From positions 1 through 64,000 of the IMG/VR virus record IMGVR_UViG_3300017963_000020: a stretch of DNA of 64,000 nt. One strand, written 5' to 3'. Position 1 is the first letter of the stretch, and every line of letters starts with the position of its first letter. A model generated the notes under the pieces. That model saw nothing but the letters and a program-made list of their open reading frames with translations, did no database searches and was not told the DNA's origin. This DNA comes from a virus. A program made the position numbers and the translations under genes. This document shows positions 1-9,030 of the stretch, one piece after another.

Positions 1-1698
1 CCTGAGGCGCATCTTGCCTTCTCGGTATGTCCAATTCCCCAAGACGTTACTCTTTGCCCCTTGAATCTTTGCATAATGCAATTCAATCGAACGAATATTG
101 TTGAAGAATTGTGGAGGCAATTCACGAAGAACGTCGCGGACCTTCTTGATTTCTTTTGTAACTTCCGCCTTCGTCATGTTCTCACGGACCTTCGGCGTTG
201 TCCTGATCGTGACTTTTGTCGCCGGATGAACCGTGGATTCTGCCGTCTTATTTGCCTGAGCCTTCTCAAGAGCTGCGTCCAATGTCTTATTCGTGGCTGG
301 AGGCTTCGGTGGAGGCGGAGCCACAAGAGGCTTCTTCAATATCTTGACGGGCTTTTCTGTCTTCGTCTTGCCCTTCGTCTTCGTCTTAATAACAGGCTTC
401 CCGTTCTTAGTCGTTCCCGTTCCTGTTACTCCAGTCAGGATTCCGGTTCCAACATTGAAGAACGTCTGTCCTGGACCTAATGTGCTTCCGGCCAGCTGTT
501 CTGTCCATTCCTGCGTCCTGACGTCATCCTCATCAATAACAGTCGTCGTACGACAGTTCGCATGATATGGAGGCAGGACTGGCGGATTGGCGTTCTCCGG
601 AGCCATGTCCTGAATTTCTCTTGACGTCTGTTGCGTCTTCGCCCCTGTAGAAGTGAAGTCGCCTTTTGTTCCTGAGAATGTAGTGTCGGGAACGTACATC
701 CGTTCACCTGCCGGATCAAGATAATACAGAGCGTTCTTTCCTGCCTCTGCCCTATCCTGATCCAATGCAAGCCAAGGACGTAGAGCCTTGAATTGATCAA
801 CCTGTGCTTCGCTCCCTGGAATTCCGAATGTCGTTATATCCTTGACGATCTTACGGGCGATTTCTACTTCGAATATCCTGCCGTCCATTGACTCACAGAT
901 CTCTGTCGTCCGTTCGTCCATGACTGCGAATATTTCGTACCGTCTTATTCTTGCCTCTACAAAGGCATTGACCTCGCTGAACGTCCTTGCCCTATTCACG
1001 ACGTCGTTCGCGAGAACCTTGTAATACATATCGCCACGAGGAGGAAGCTGTTGGGATAGTTCGTTTCTCAATTTAATATCAAGAGCGCGTCTCGGCAGTC
1101 CCCTTTCTACATTGTCTGCGACGACCTTGTTTACTGTATCGATCATCGTCTTGTCGTATGTACCGGATATGAAGAAATTGTTTTGATTATTTAGAACATC
1201 AAGTACTCGCTGATCAACCCTTGTAATCCCAGCAGATACAGCTCGGTTGAATTGCTCAACAGATTGCGCGACTACATTCTGCGTCGCCTTCCACTGAGTC
1301 TCTACAATACTTTGGATATCTCCTTTGACTTGCTTCGCAACCTCTGAACCGAGCGCACGACGAAGCGAGCGGTGAAGGTTATTCAACGCCTTCTTATCCA
1401 CGACCATATCGCCGTCTACGATATTGATTCCACTATTAACGAACCGAGTTATGGCTGGACCGCCTTTGACGTTCTTATCTATCTGTCGGGCAAGAGCATC
1501 CCGCATAGATTTGAACGCACGAACTTCAAGCGAACCAGGATCGTCAGGTCCTGTCCCTACGAATATACCGAAGACCTCTTTTTTGCGGACCAGAATCGTA
1601 GGACCGACCAGCATCTTGAGCGAATCCGCTACAAGATCACGGGCGACTAATAGCTGTCCGCGAGGGACTCCGCTGAATGGATTAGAGTTCGATGTCAT
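1..1698 (-). CDS. Minor head / head-morphogenesis protein (Mu gpF / SPP1 gp7-like), 3' end beyond window
   Basis: The frame is open from an ATG at 1698 (overlapping the portal stop by 17 bases) to the window edge, at least 566 codons. Around residues 251-275 it reads YEIFAVMDERTTEICESMDG and near 375-385 PPYHANCRTTT. This spacing of a TxxxC...G segment and a P-x-H-x-x-C-R segment is typical of the Mu F/SPP1 gp7 domain of proteins that sit with the portal inside the procapsid. The position just downstream of the portal supports this. A Pro/Lys/Thr-rich linker follows (about residues 415-480) before a further domain that runs off the window. The truncation is an edge effect. Confidence 0.8.
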   Translation of the reverse strand, partial: MTSNSNPFSGVPRGQLLVARDLVADSLKMLVGPTILVRKKEVFGIFVGTGPDDPGSLEVRAFKSMRDALARQIDKNVKGGPAITRFVNSGINIVDGDMVVDKKALNNLHRSLRRALGSEVAKQVKGDIQSIVETQWKATQNVVAQSVEQFNRAVSAGITRVDQRVLDVLNNQNNFFISGTYDKTMIDTVNKVVADNVERGLPRRALDIKLRNELSQQLPPRGDMYYKVLANDVVNRARTFSEVNAFVEARIRRYEIFAVMDERTTEICESMDGRIFEVEIARKIVKDITTFGIPGSEAQVDQFKALRPWLALDQDRAEAGKNALYYLDPAGERMYVPDTTFSGTKGDFTSTGAKTQQTSREIQDMAPENANPPVLPPYHANCRTTTVIDEDDVRTQEWTEQLAGSTLGPGQTFFNVGTGILTGVTGTGTTKNGKPVIKTKTKGKTKTEKPVKILKKPLVAPPPPKPPATNKTLDAALEKAQANKTAESTVHPATKVTIRTTPKVRENMTKAEVTKEIKKVRDVLRELPPQFFNNIRSIELHYAKIQGAKSNVLGNWTYREGKMRLR

Positions 1699-3280
1699 CT
1701 TCCAGTTCGGCTCTGTCGTCCAAAGCCTCTTCGATCATGTCGTGCATCTTCATCAGGTCCGTTATGAGCGACGAGCCTTCGGCACGATCGGCGGGGACCT
1801 TGAGCTGTTGCATGGCGAGCATCAGGGGCATATCAGCCCACGACTGACGATACCTTGGCTTGCCCAAGAATTCCCTGACGTCATTCGGCGTCACGCCTCC
1901 GGTCCGTTCCAATTTCTTAAAGAGGGCAGCTTTGCCTTCCGTATCCACAGTTCGAGGACGGTTCAGTCTCAACATGACCTTGTCCACACCGAGAGCTGGA
2001 ATGATGGTCTTGTTGAGCGTGAATTCCAAGTCCTTGATATCCGGTTCGAATGTCTGGTCCAAGGTGATTGACCGTCCGACGTTCATGGATGCCCGAGTCG
2101 CGTCCTTAGAAAAGAAGACCGGATGGATGCCGAATGCCTCGGCAATCTCGTTATCATTCCTGTCTTGGTATTTCAAATATCCGGCCTCTTCCGACACGCC
2201 GACCGTGAGTTTGTGGAAGTCGATTTTCACGTCTTCCTTCTCGGTCATCGTACCTTCGCGTTTCCCTGCCTGGACAATCATGACGCGACCCTGATTGCCC
2301 TGACCCTTTCCTTTCCTATCGAGGAAAGCCTTGATGTCATCTCGGCTATCCTTGGACAAACGGTATGGACCTTGAACCACGATCGCCAATCGTGGCGTCG
2401 CATCGTTCTCGAAGAAAGCTGCGTTCCGCTCCGAAGCGAAACGGTTTCCCGCGATGGCTGGTCCGGTTGATAGGTGCCGAGGAATACCGTAGGACGTGAC
2501 CCGAAAACCTTCGATCAGGAAATGGATCAATTCCCTTGCATGGTACTTCGGCTCCAGCGGACCCTTCCGTTTGTCATGCTCTTTGCCGTCCCTGCTATCG
2601 ATCAGGCGTTCGTCGCCGAATTCTTTGTAGTGGACATATTGACCCTGAGGATTCCTTGCGACGTATCCGCCCTCTTTCTTGATGCGAACGGTATGCCCGA
2701 CAACCCTGTCAAGCGTTTTCGGCCTTCCTGCGACCTGTCCTTGTGTACTGGCGAGAGCGCGGAAGACCGACATATAGCCGTTCCCGACGTCTTCCCTGTC
2801 GGCCACGACTGTGACGAGAATCTTGGTGAACGACTTCTTCCTGTTACAGCTCTCCAAGAATTCCTCGACGATTTCCCTTTCAGCGTCGATCTCGTCTTGC
2901 AGCTGGTCGATCGCCTTTCTCTCTTCGTCCGTGAGCTCCTTGCGCGACCTGGAAATCTTCCTGTCGTACTTGAGCTTCGGAACGACTTCCCATCCGTGCC
3001 CAGCTGCATTCATCGCACGGATATTGATGCAGGAAGAAAGCCTCGTCGAGAACTCAGGGGCGATCGCCCAATCCTCGATATTGAACGGAGGCTCTTCGAC
3101 GTTTGATCCGGCATATTCCACGAAGGCCAAGGTTGGAACGACGGTCACTTCCAGTCGGGACCTTGATCCGTCCCGCTTTTCGATCGGCGTCGAACCTTCC
3201 ATTATCACTTCCAAGGCTCCAGCATCACCTTCGCCTTGAGCGGAACGCCGGATGCGTTCTTTTAGCTTTGGTCCAGCCAT
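1682..3280 (-). CDS. Phage portal protein
   Basis: A 532-residue protein of the size expected for portal subunits, the dodecameric ring through which DNA enters and leaves the capsid. The central region has ELIHFLIEGFRVTSYGIPRH (about 250-270) and later AEAFGIHPVFFSKDATRASM (about 390-410), both characteristic of the PBSX/P2 gpQ-type portal family; the C-terminus is acidic and Met/Leu rich. It is flanked by an ASCH-like gene upstream and a minor head gene downstream. The terminase lies about 24 kb upstream, with the whole fibre module in between, which is an unusual layout. Confidence 0.85.
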   Translation of the reverse strand: MAGPKLKERIRRSAQGEGDAGALEVIMEGSTPIEKRDGSRSRLEVTVVPTLAFVEYAGSNVEEPPFNIEDWAIAPEFSTRLSSCINIRAMNAAGHGWEVVPKLKYDRKISRSRKELTDEERKAIDQLQDEIDAEREIVEEFLESCNRKKSFTKILVTVVADREDVGNGYMSVFRALASTQGQVAGRPKTLDRVVGHTVRIKKEGGYVARNPQGQYVHYKEFGDERLIDSRDGKEHDKRKGPLEPKYHARELIHFLIEGFRVTSYGIPRHLSTGPAIAGNRFASERNAAFFENDATPRLAIVVQGPYRLSKDSRDDIKAFLDRKGKGQGNQGRVMIVQAGKREGTMTEKEDVKIDFHKLTVGVSEEAGYLKYQDRNDNEIAEAFGIHPVFFSKDATRASMNVGRSITLDQTFEPDIKDLEFTLNKTIIPALGVDKVMLRLNRPRTVDTEGKAALFKKLERTGGVTPNDVREFLGKPRYRQSWADMPLMLAMQQLKVPADRAEGSSLITDLMKMHDMIEEALDDRAELEDDIEL

Positions 3281-4050
3281 CAGTCACCTTCCTGCAGCTT
3301 CTTTTTGAATCTTTCCAGGATGCCTCCGGGTTCGTTGTCTTTCTTGATTCTCTTGACCGACTCAGGTTGCGTCACGACCTCGCGATTTCCCATTTGCTCC
3401 CGCCATTTGTTCAGCTTCCCCTTGAAGCCTTTGTCTACAGACTTCCGCTCCAGCGGAGCGTTCTGCCTTTCCTGAGGATTGATCGGGCCGGGAACAGAGT
3501 CGTCACAGTCAAGCCGAGCAAGGACGACGTCGTCAACAGACGGGTCGTCAACATGGGAAACGATATCGCCGAGCCTGACTGCGTCGGGATGGGTCACTTC
3601 TTCCGCCCTTCCGCGATCGATGACCCTGATATCCCTGTACTCAGTATCCGATGGTTCGCTGGCCGTTTCTTCCTTCATGACCACCGAAGCCTCCTTCGCG
3701 AAGACTTGCGGTCCATCAGGGTATTCGGCATCCAGAGGCGGAATGTAGCTTTCGAGTAGATGGATCGAATAGTAATAGAGATTCCGCTTGCCTTTCCACC
3801 ATCGTTTCCGCTCCTCATCGGAGATCTGATGGCGACGCCTCATGGATTCGAATTGCTTGATTGTGATTTTCTTTGGGGAACTGAATGCGATCCTTGCCCA
3901 TGCCTTTCCGCCTTCGACCACGAAGACTTCTTCCCCGACATATTTCTTTAATGACTCCGACTTGACGAAGACCGTTTTCTTGCCCTCTGCGACGAGCTGT
4001 GCATGAGGGGCGACCAGAATCAACCCTGGGAGCTTAATTGTTTCCGGCAT
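3280..4050 (-). CDS. ASCH/PUA-like domain protein upstream of portal
   Basis: Start chosen at ATG 4050 (256 aa) because GGAGAG precedes it and the longer frame would run deep into the next gene. Residues 8-60 read LILVAPHAQLVAEGKKTVFV followed by a 'G-E-E-V-F-V-V' segment, which resembles the G-x-KT-V core of ASCH domains (beta-barrel modules that bind RNA or nucleotides). The C-terminal half is charged, Pro-rich and probably disordered. It shares one base with the portal start, so the two are likely translationally coupled. Function is unknown; the domain call is from pattern only. Confidence 0.5.
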   Translation of the reverse strand: MPETIKLPGLILVAPHAQLVAEGKKTVFVKSESLKKYVGEEVFVVEGGKAWARIAFSSPKKITIKQFESMRRRHQISDEERKRWWKGKRNLYYYSIHLLESYIPPLDAEYPDGPQVFAKEASVVMKEETASEPSDTEYRDIRVIDRGRAEEVTHPDAVRLGDIVSHVDDPSVDDVVLARLDCDDSVPGPINPQERQNAPLERKSVDKGFKGKLNKWREQMGNREVVTQPESVKRIKKDNEPGGILERFKKKLQEGD

Positions 4051-4363
4051 CGTTCTCTCCTCCCTTAATCTCTTCGCGAACTGCGACGGTTGCGAACTTC
4101 TGCGCGTTCTGACACAAGAACGAATGGAAGTCCGCCATGGAGATTCCGTCCGGGATACGCTCGCACTTCTTAACGATCGAAATCCAGAAGGCGAGCGAGC
4201 CGTAGGAAATTTCATCGTTCCCTTTTTCTTCGAGTTTCTTGAGGACCTCGAGAGCGTTCGCCATGTCAACCATCTTGCTTTCCACTCCCTGATCCTCGAT
4301 CGGCGTATCGTTCTGTTCTTCCGCCATCATTTGATCCTCATTTTGTGTTTGCAGAATGGACAC
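4034..4363 (-). CDS. Hypothetical protein, 109 aa
   Basis: A mixed-charge, mostly helical 109-residue protein with an acidic N-terminus (residues 1-30) and a compact middle with SLAFWISIVKKC. It overlaps both neighbours (17 and 37 bases), as is usual in this operon. No family recognised. Its position two genes before the portal suggests a structural or assembly role, but that is inference. Confidence 0.6.
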   Translation of the reverse strand: MSILQTQNEDQMMAEEQNDTPIEDQGVESKMVDMANALEVLKKLEEKGNDEISYGSLAFWISIVKKCERIPDGISMADFHSFLCQNAQKFATVAVREEIKGGENDAGNN

Positions 4364-4446
4364 TCAATCCATTTCGCCCCGTCAGGAATGAATGCCCCGA
4401 ACTTTCCTCCGCACTTTTTACACTGAATCTGTTCTGTGTGAGCCAT
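4327..4446 (-). CDS. Zinc-ribbon miniprotein, 39 aa
   Basis: The start at 4446 gives a 39-residue protein with two CxxC knuckles (CKKCGG and CPFCKH) separated by 17 residues, a treble-clef or zinc-ribbon pattern. It is one of many such miniproteins in this phage. The upstream SD (GGAAGG) lies inside the preceding gene. Confidence 0.6.
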   Translation of the reverse strand: MAHTEQIQCKKCGGKFGAFIPDGAKWIECPFCKHKMRIK

Positions 4447-4615
4447 CGTTCTTTTCCTTCCTCGCGTCTTGCTTTCTATCGAGCATCTCTGAAAAGGAAA
4501 ACCGTCCACATCGGCATTCGTATTTCCCCTGGAAATATAAATAACGGCATCCACAATCCTTGCATTTCGGTCCCCTCAGGATCGTGGGTCTATCACGATC
4601 AGGACGTATGGTCAT
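4418..4615 (-). CDS. Zinc-ribbon miniprotein, 65 aa
   Basis: Residues 17-36 carry CKDCGC and CRCG, two short Cys knuckles that suggest one bound zinc. The C-terminal tail is charged. It overlaps the next zinc-ribbon gene by 29 bases. Function unknown. Confidence 0.55.
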   Translation of the reverse strand: MTIRPDRDRPTILRGPKCKDCGCRYLYFQGKYECRCGRFSFSEMLDRKQDARKEKNDGSHRTDSV

Positions 4616-4934
4616 GTTCAGCGTTTCCTATGTTAGGATAGACGGTGAACTCATCCTTGTCCGAATGCCATTTCCCGCTCGGCTTCACGACGTAGGCTTG
4701 CCATTCCCAGTCGCCGACCTGAGAAAGGAATCCTTCCTCTGCCGTATAGATTAGCTTTCCATCATCGCCGGATATTTCGAACAGCTCGGCATCTTTTTCA
4801 ATGACCGAACCGTCGGGTAAAAGGAATTCGAGAATCTTGACGGTCGCATCGCCAAGAGGCAGAGGTTGCGGACCGTCCATTATCTGCATAATGAATTCGG
4901 TTCCCACGTCGAATTGATGTATTCTTGAAGGCAT
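4599..4934 (-). CDS. Probable small structural protein with Ig/BppU-like beta fold
   Basis: A 111-residue, beta-rich protein. The pattern 'GDATVKILEFLLPDGSVIEK...DGKLIYTAEEG..' followed by 'GDWEWQAYVVKPSGKWHSD' resembles the N-terminal domain of baseplate upper proteins (BppU-like) or small Ig-like tail proteins. It lies directly downstream of the fibre module, which fits. The family call is tentative. Confidence 0.45.
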   Translation of the reverse strand: MPSRIHQFDVGTEFIMQIMDGPQPLPLGDATVKILEFLLPDGSVIEKDAELFEISGDDGKLIYTAEEGFLSQVGDWEWQAYVVKPSGKWHSDKDEFTVYPNIGNAEHDHTS

Positions 4935-4936
4935 AT

Positions 4937-5122
4937 TTAATCCCTCGCGACCTGCCTGATTACTTCAACCTTCCGGACGACCTGCACGACAACCTCGTAT
5001 CGGCGGACGACATGGGACTGACGCTCTACGGATCGGGTCACGAAGACGTATCCGTTCTCACGGACTTTCGGTTCCCCATAAAGACCGCCTCCGTAGACGT
5101 CAGTCCCATATTGCCTCGCCAT
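4937..5122 (-). CDS. Hypothetical protein, 61 aa
   Basis: Gly/Tyr-rich N-terminus (YGTDVYGGGLYGEP) followed by a Val/Arg-rich strand-forming C-terminal half. Small structural proteins of tails often look like this, but no family is recognised. It is packed 3 bases from each neighbour. Confidence 0.5.
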   Translation of the reverse strand: MARQYGTDVYGGGLYGEPKVRENGYVFVTRSVERQSHVVRRYEVVVQVVRKVEVIRQVARD

Positions 5123-5125
5123 CGG

Positions 5126-5518
5126 TTATTCCTCTTCGCCGTTGACCACGACCATTCCGGCCAAGAACTTGATCGCCTGTTCTGCCGTCACGACGTCTTC
5201 CGGAATCTCGATTCCCTTGCCGACGCAGAACCCGAAGATCCAGGTTCGGAGCGACTCTCCGGCCATCACTGACCGATCCTTGAGCCCTTTGACCTGAACG
5301 GGCAGATTCCTGACCTGTTGATCGGTGAGCGGAGTCGAGATGTTGAAAGCGAGCGCGATCTGCTGAAGCGTCCCCAGATAGATCGCATTCCTTTCCTCAG
5401 CCTCGGCCGCTCTCTTCTCCCTGCCGATCGTGTCCCTGATTAGCAGGTTGAATTCCTCACTGAGACCTGACTCCTTGGCTTTTTCCTTGACCTCCGCAAG
5501 CTTTTCTTCCGTGAGCAT
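5126..5518 (-). CDS. Hypothetical helical protein, 130 aa
   Basis: ATG 5518 is preferred because AAAGGGGA lies 7 bases upstream. The N-terminal 50 residues are rich in Lys and Glu and likely helical (a tail or chaperone-like protein); the rest is mixed alpha/beta with an acidic C-terminus. No family recognised. Confidence 0.55.
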   Translation of the reverse strand: MLTEEKLAEVKEKAKESGLSEEFNLLIRDTIGREKRAAEAEERNAIYLGTLQQIALAFNISTPLTDQQVRNLPVQVKGLKDRSVMAGESLRTWIFGFCVGKGIEIPEDVVTAEQAIKFLAGMVVVNGEEE

Positions 5519-5553
5519 CTTTGGTCCCCTTTCATCAATAGGGATGGCTGATT

Positions 5554-5579
5554 GGGGAGGCCTCACCAGAGGCCTCCCC
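5554..5579 (-). terminator. Strong hairpin, likely terminator after fibre gene
   Basis: An 11-bp perfect stem (GGGGAGGCCTC / GAGGCCTCCCC) with a 4-base loop lies between the stop of the fibre gene and the next start. The tract after it on the minus strand is AATCAGCC, not a clean U-run, so termination may be partial. Confidence 0.55.
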
Positions 5580-5596
5580 TTTCAACCTTTGATCTG

Positions 5597-6871
5597 TTAG
5601 AGCAGGGGTCCCATCCCGACAGCGTATCCCTGATCCTTCGCCGCGTTCAAGAAGCAGACGAAGATCTCGCCGAGCAGACCGATGGCGATTCCCCAGTCCT
5701 CGCCTCCCCATGCAGCTGCGAGTTCTGCCGTTGTCGGCAGACCGCTCGGATCGGCCGAAGTCACGATCGGTCCCAGATGATCGATCTCGGTCAGGGCTCC
5801 GGTCAGGCTCGTATGCTCGATCAGCGTCAGGTGATAGGCTTCGTCCGCGCCGATGTCGCCTCCCTGAATTCCGGTCGAGGAATTGTGAGCCTGGACTGCA
5901 GCTTGGATGATCGCCCATGTCTGGAGGACGGCATTGTAGACGATGATCGCATAGGCTTTGTATGCCTGTGAATTGTCGATCGTCACCTGCCATCCGTCCG
6001 AAGGCGTCTCGAACGAATAGACGCCGAGACCGTCTGCCGTTCCGATTTCCGCTTCGTGGTTCAGGAAGCTTCCAGCTGCCGAACCGTCGCCGACCGTGCC
6101 GATGACCACGAACCGAGTGTTCGCAGGAACCTCTCCGCCTGAACCTTGAACGACACGATTCCAGCCGGAACCGTTCCACTGAGCGATGTCGCCATCGGCA
6201 GGGGAATCCGGCGTATTCAGATAGACCGCTCCTGCTCCTCCCCATCCGACGACGACCCATGCCTCTCCGTTCTCCGTCGGAGTCGGTGTCCCGACGCCTC
6301 CCTGATCCGCATCGTCTTTGACCTTCCAGACCTCGACAGGATTCTGCACGAGACGAGACGAGCTGAACGTGTCGTCAACGTATTGTTTCGTCGTGAGGTC
6401 GCCCGTATCCACGGGAGTTGCGCCTTTGATTCGGCCGTCCGATTCTCGTTGCGCGACCGTGTCTCCCGTCGCTGCCTTTGCGAACGGGATTGCAGCTGCC
6501 GTTCCGCCCGAGTTCTTGCCGAACAGGGTTGACGCCAGAAGGATGCCGAGATTGTGATTCGAGCCTTCGATCGTGTGCGGATTCGGCGATGCACCGATGG
6601 AGGCCGGAGATACCGGATCTGCCCCTGCCGTCGCGTGACTGGAAGCGTGAGTCGTCGGCGTCTGCGGATCGGCCAGGAGTCCCGACAGACCTGCGACGCT
6701 GATCTCGTCTCCTCCGCCATTCTGGTGACTGGAAGCGTGACTCGATGGCGTTCTCGGCGACGATGCGTCGTCCAATGTCGCGTCTGAAATCAGCGCATTG
6801 AGCGCGGATAGGGTTGCGACTCCATGATCGTCTGCACTCCCAAGACCATGAACTTTCCTGTGAGCAGTCAT
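5597..6871 (-). CDS. Tail-fibre protein with His/Gly-rich repeats
   Basis: A 424-residue protein. Residues 45-105 contain two repeats of the form HASSH-x2-GGxD-x5-GLSGLLAxPQTP, the same repeat as in the fibre gene at 7724-8998. Such Gly- and Asp-rich segments with H-x-x-H are common in trimeric tail fibres, where they form shafts or metal-binding sites. The segment KQYVDDTFSSS near 165 resembles the T-K-x-Y-V-D element common at fibre domain boundaries. The C-terminal half is beta-rich and hydrophobic and is probably the receptor-binding part. Receptor unknown. Confidence 0.7.
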   Translation of the reverse strand: MTAHRKVHGLGSADDHGVATLSALNALISDATLDDASSPRTPSSHASSHQNGGGDEISVAGLSGLLADPQTPTTHASSHATAGADPVSPASIGASPNPHTIEGSNHNLGILLASTLFGKNSGGTAAAIPFAKAATGDTVAQRESDGRIKGATPVDTGDLTTKQYVDDTFSSSRLVQNPVEVWKVKDDADQGGVGTPTPTENGEAWVVVGWGGAGAVYLNTPDSPADGDIAQWNGSGWNRVVQGSGGEVPANTRFVVIGTVGDGSAAGSFLNHEAEIGTADGLGVYSFETPSDGWQVTIDNSQAYKAYAIIVYNAVLQTWAIIQAAVQAHNSSTGIQGGDIGADEAYHLTLIEHTSLTGALTEIDHLGPIVTSADPSGLPTTAELAAAWGGEDWGIAIGLLGEIFVCFLNAAKDQGYAVGMGPLL

Positions 6872-6886
6872 ACTCGGTTCCTCCTT

Positions 6887-7423
6887 TTATACGGCAGTCA
6901 TTTCGACTGCCTTGATTACGTTTCCACGGTTTCGAACGAAGTACATCGCATCTCCATCATCTGTGTCGATCCAGAATGCGAACGCTCCGTTGGGAACTTG
7001 CAAAGGCGTCGGAGGTTCTGGCTGTTCAAAGCTCCCAACATAAGGCACGAATCCACCGCCTCCTTCAATGAATTCGATCCCGGACTCTGATGTATTGACA
7101 GCGAGAAGCTTCCCGCTTTGACCAGAGAATGAATTCGGCGTGTCAAGTAATCCAAGAAAGGTATTAACGAGGGCCGAATTAACCTGTATCCAAATTGCTC
7201 CGTTGAAGAACTCGTAAGTATTTCGAGAGATATTGAACCCGATTGGATATCTATCAGATGGGTCTACTGGCTCCGGCCTATGATCGTCGTCAACCCAGAA
7301 TCTATTGACACGCTGAGTGAGAACCTGGATTTGCCTATCTTGCCGATTCTGATGTTCGGCAAGGTAGAAATCATGGTCGTCTTCGTAATTCGGTACTTCA
7401 TAAGGCCATTCAAGGACACTCAT
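6887..7423 (-). CDS. Short fibre-like protein sharing an N-terminal adaptor
   Basis: A 178-residue protein. Residues 1-82 align by eye with residues 1-82 of the 7724-8998 fibre: shared elements are a DDH-rich start, Q-x-Q-x-L-T, W-x-DD-x-x-RP, YP-x-GxN-x-x-R-x-x-YE and G-x-x-W-x-Q. This is best explained as a common virion-attachment adaptor. The C-terminal domain (GAFAFWIDTDDGDAMYFVR) is typical of short phage structural proteins. It may be an accessory fibre or a truncated paralogue. Confidence 0.6.
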   Translation of the reverse strand: MSVLEWPYEVPNYEDDHDFYLAEHQNRQDRQIQVLTQRVNRFWVDDDHRPEPVDPSDRYPIGFNISRNTYEFFNGAIWIQVNSALVNTFLGLLDTPNSFSGQSGKLLAVNTSESGIEFIEGGGGFVPYVGSFEQPEPPTPLQVPNGAFAFWIDTDDGDAMYFVRNRGNVIKAVEMTAV

Positions 7424-7454
7424 ATCAACCTCAGCGAATTATGAAGGGTCCTTG

Positions 7455-7706
7455 TTAGGCGTTCGCCTTGTGTTCGTTGACCTTCTGCGTGAGAACAGCC
7501 TGTTCTCCGCTATCCAATTCCTCCTCAAAAATGATATCGCAACTGTCCTCGTCACAAACGACGCGGAAATGTTTCCCAGGGAATGCAGGTTCCACTTCTT
7601 TCGCGAGGTAGATCTGTTTCCCTTCACCGTCAACCCTGTTCGGGTTGTCGATGTCGTACGCTCCTTCAGGAAGGAGTTCGCGAGTGTATGAATAAGGAAA
7701 AGGCAT
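7455..7706 (-). CDS. Hypothetical protein, 83 aa
   Basis: A compact acidic protein with one CDEDSC pair and mixed beta content, lying between two fibre genes. No family recognised. It may be a fibre-assembly or small virion protein; only its position supports that. Confidence 0.5.
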   Translation of the reverse strand: MPFPYSYTRELLPEGAYDIDNPNRVDGEGKQIYLAKEVEPAFPGKHFRVVCDEDSCDIIFEEELDSGEQAVLTQKVNEHKANA

Positions 7707-7723
7707 CGGACCTCCTTCGATTC

Positions 7724-8998
7724 TTAATTGTACTCAAGCTCGATGTTCAGATAGTAGATAGAACCGCCGATTGAATTGTGGTCAACCTCAATTCCACAAT
7801 GGTCGCCAGCTGTGATTCCTGTGAAGACTCCAGATATATCAAGTTCGTATAGCCTGTTCGATTCGGCAGATAGATCATAGGTCGTCGTCGTGTCTGTTTC
7901 TGCATGAGTATTATAGAGTTCCCCGTGCTGTGCATAGTTTGTAAAAAGATCGATGTCCTTGCCCGTTCCAGCAGCTGCAGGACTGACGATACCGATTATC
8001 TTTAGACTGACAAGCGAATTGAAATCGTCCGGGATATAGAAAGAGAAATATCCTTGTGCGTTCGATCCAATTTCGGCGACAGCATAATTTCCATAATTAT
8101 TCGTTCTTCTTCCAAGTGCAAAGACCATCTTCTTCGGCGATACGATTGGAGTCCCAAGAATTTGACCGCTCGGACTCGTATACAAAGCCTCGTTCGGATT
8201 CAGGGCACCGAAGACCCAATTGACGCCTCCTGCATCCTGGAACCTTGTGACGAGCGCATTGATTACATCCGTGATTAGAAACGCATCTGTTCCGCCGACA
8301 ACGTGAGTATTCTTGTGCGGAAGGGGAGTCTGTGCATTCCCGAGAAGCCCGAGCAGACCAGAGACGCTCATTTGGTCTGCTCCGCCCGATTCGTGGCTGG
8401 ATGCGTGAGCTGCAGGAAGGAGCTCGCCATTTACTGGACGAGTATGGTGAGCAGCTGAAATCCCGGCATGAGTCGCGATAGCTGCATTTCTATTCGCTGG
8501 AGTATCCGCGCCGATTCCAGCTGGTGTTACAGGATCGCTTCCGCCTTCATGCGTTGATGCGTGAGACGCCGGAGTCTGTGGAGTCGCAAGCAATCCACTC
8601 ATCCCAGCTAAGCTGAGTTCGTCTCCCCCTCCAGACTCGTGCGATGTCTTATGGGCAGATGGTGGATATGGTCCTGCCGGAAGGTATGCAGGGGGAATCA
8701 ACGCGGAACCGTCCAAAGGACAGTATCCACTCGCAGCTCCCTTTCTTGCCGTGATCTCGAACTGAACCCAAGCTGATCCGGTCCAATATTCGTACGACGT
8801 CCTCGCGACGTTATATCCAAGAGGATACGGATTATCTACCGTCGGCGTCGGTCTACCAGCATCGTCAGCCCATTTCCCTCCACGAGCTGCCGTCAGAGCC
8901 TTCAGCTGCTCTTCTTGTTTGTTATGGTCATCGTCCTCGACGATGTCTACATCGTTCGTGACGATCTTTTCAGAGTAGGGATACTGAACTCCGGCCAT
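7724..8998 (-). CDS. Tail-fibre protein with adaptor and His/Gly-rich repeats
   Basis: A 424-residue protein. Residues 1-82 form an adaptor shared with the 6887-7423 gene. About residues 110-245 hold three repeats of the HxxSHESGGxD-x-x-S-x-x-G-x-x-GLL-x-x-x-QTP type found in the 5597-6871 fibre, and the last 170 residues form a beta-rich tip (ends YYLNIELEYN). The same length and repeat type as the 5597 gene, but with a different tip, point to duplication followed by divergence of host-range domains. Confidence 0.7.
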   Translation of the reverse strand: MAGVQYPYSEKIVTNDVDIVEDDDHNKQEEQLKALTAARGGKWADDAGRPTPTVDNPYPLGYNVARTSYEYWTGSAWVQFEITARKGAASGYCPLDGSALIPPAYLPAGPYPPSAHKTSHESGGGDELSLAGMSGLLATPQTPASHASTHEGGSDPVTPAGIGADTPANRNAAIATHAGISAAHHTRPVNGELLPAAHASSHESGGADQMSVSGLLGLLGNAQTPLPHKNTHVVGGTDAFLITDVINALVTRFQDAGGVNWVFGALNPNEALYTSPSGQILGTPIVSPKKMVFALGRRTNNYGNYAVAEIGSNAQGYFSFYIPDDFNSLVSLKIIGIVSPAAAGTGKDIDLFTNYAQHGELYNTHAETDTTTTYDLSAESNRLYELDISGVFTGITAGDHCGIEVDHNSIGGSIYYLNIELEYN

Positions 8999-9030
8999 GA
9001 CACGTCTCCTAGCTCAGATCAGTGAGCGTC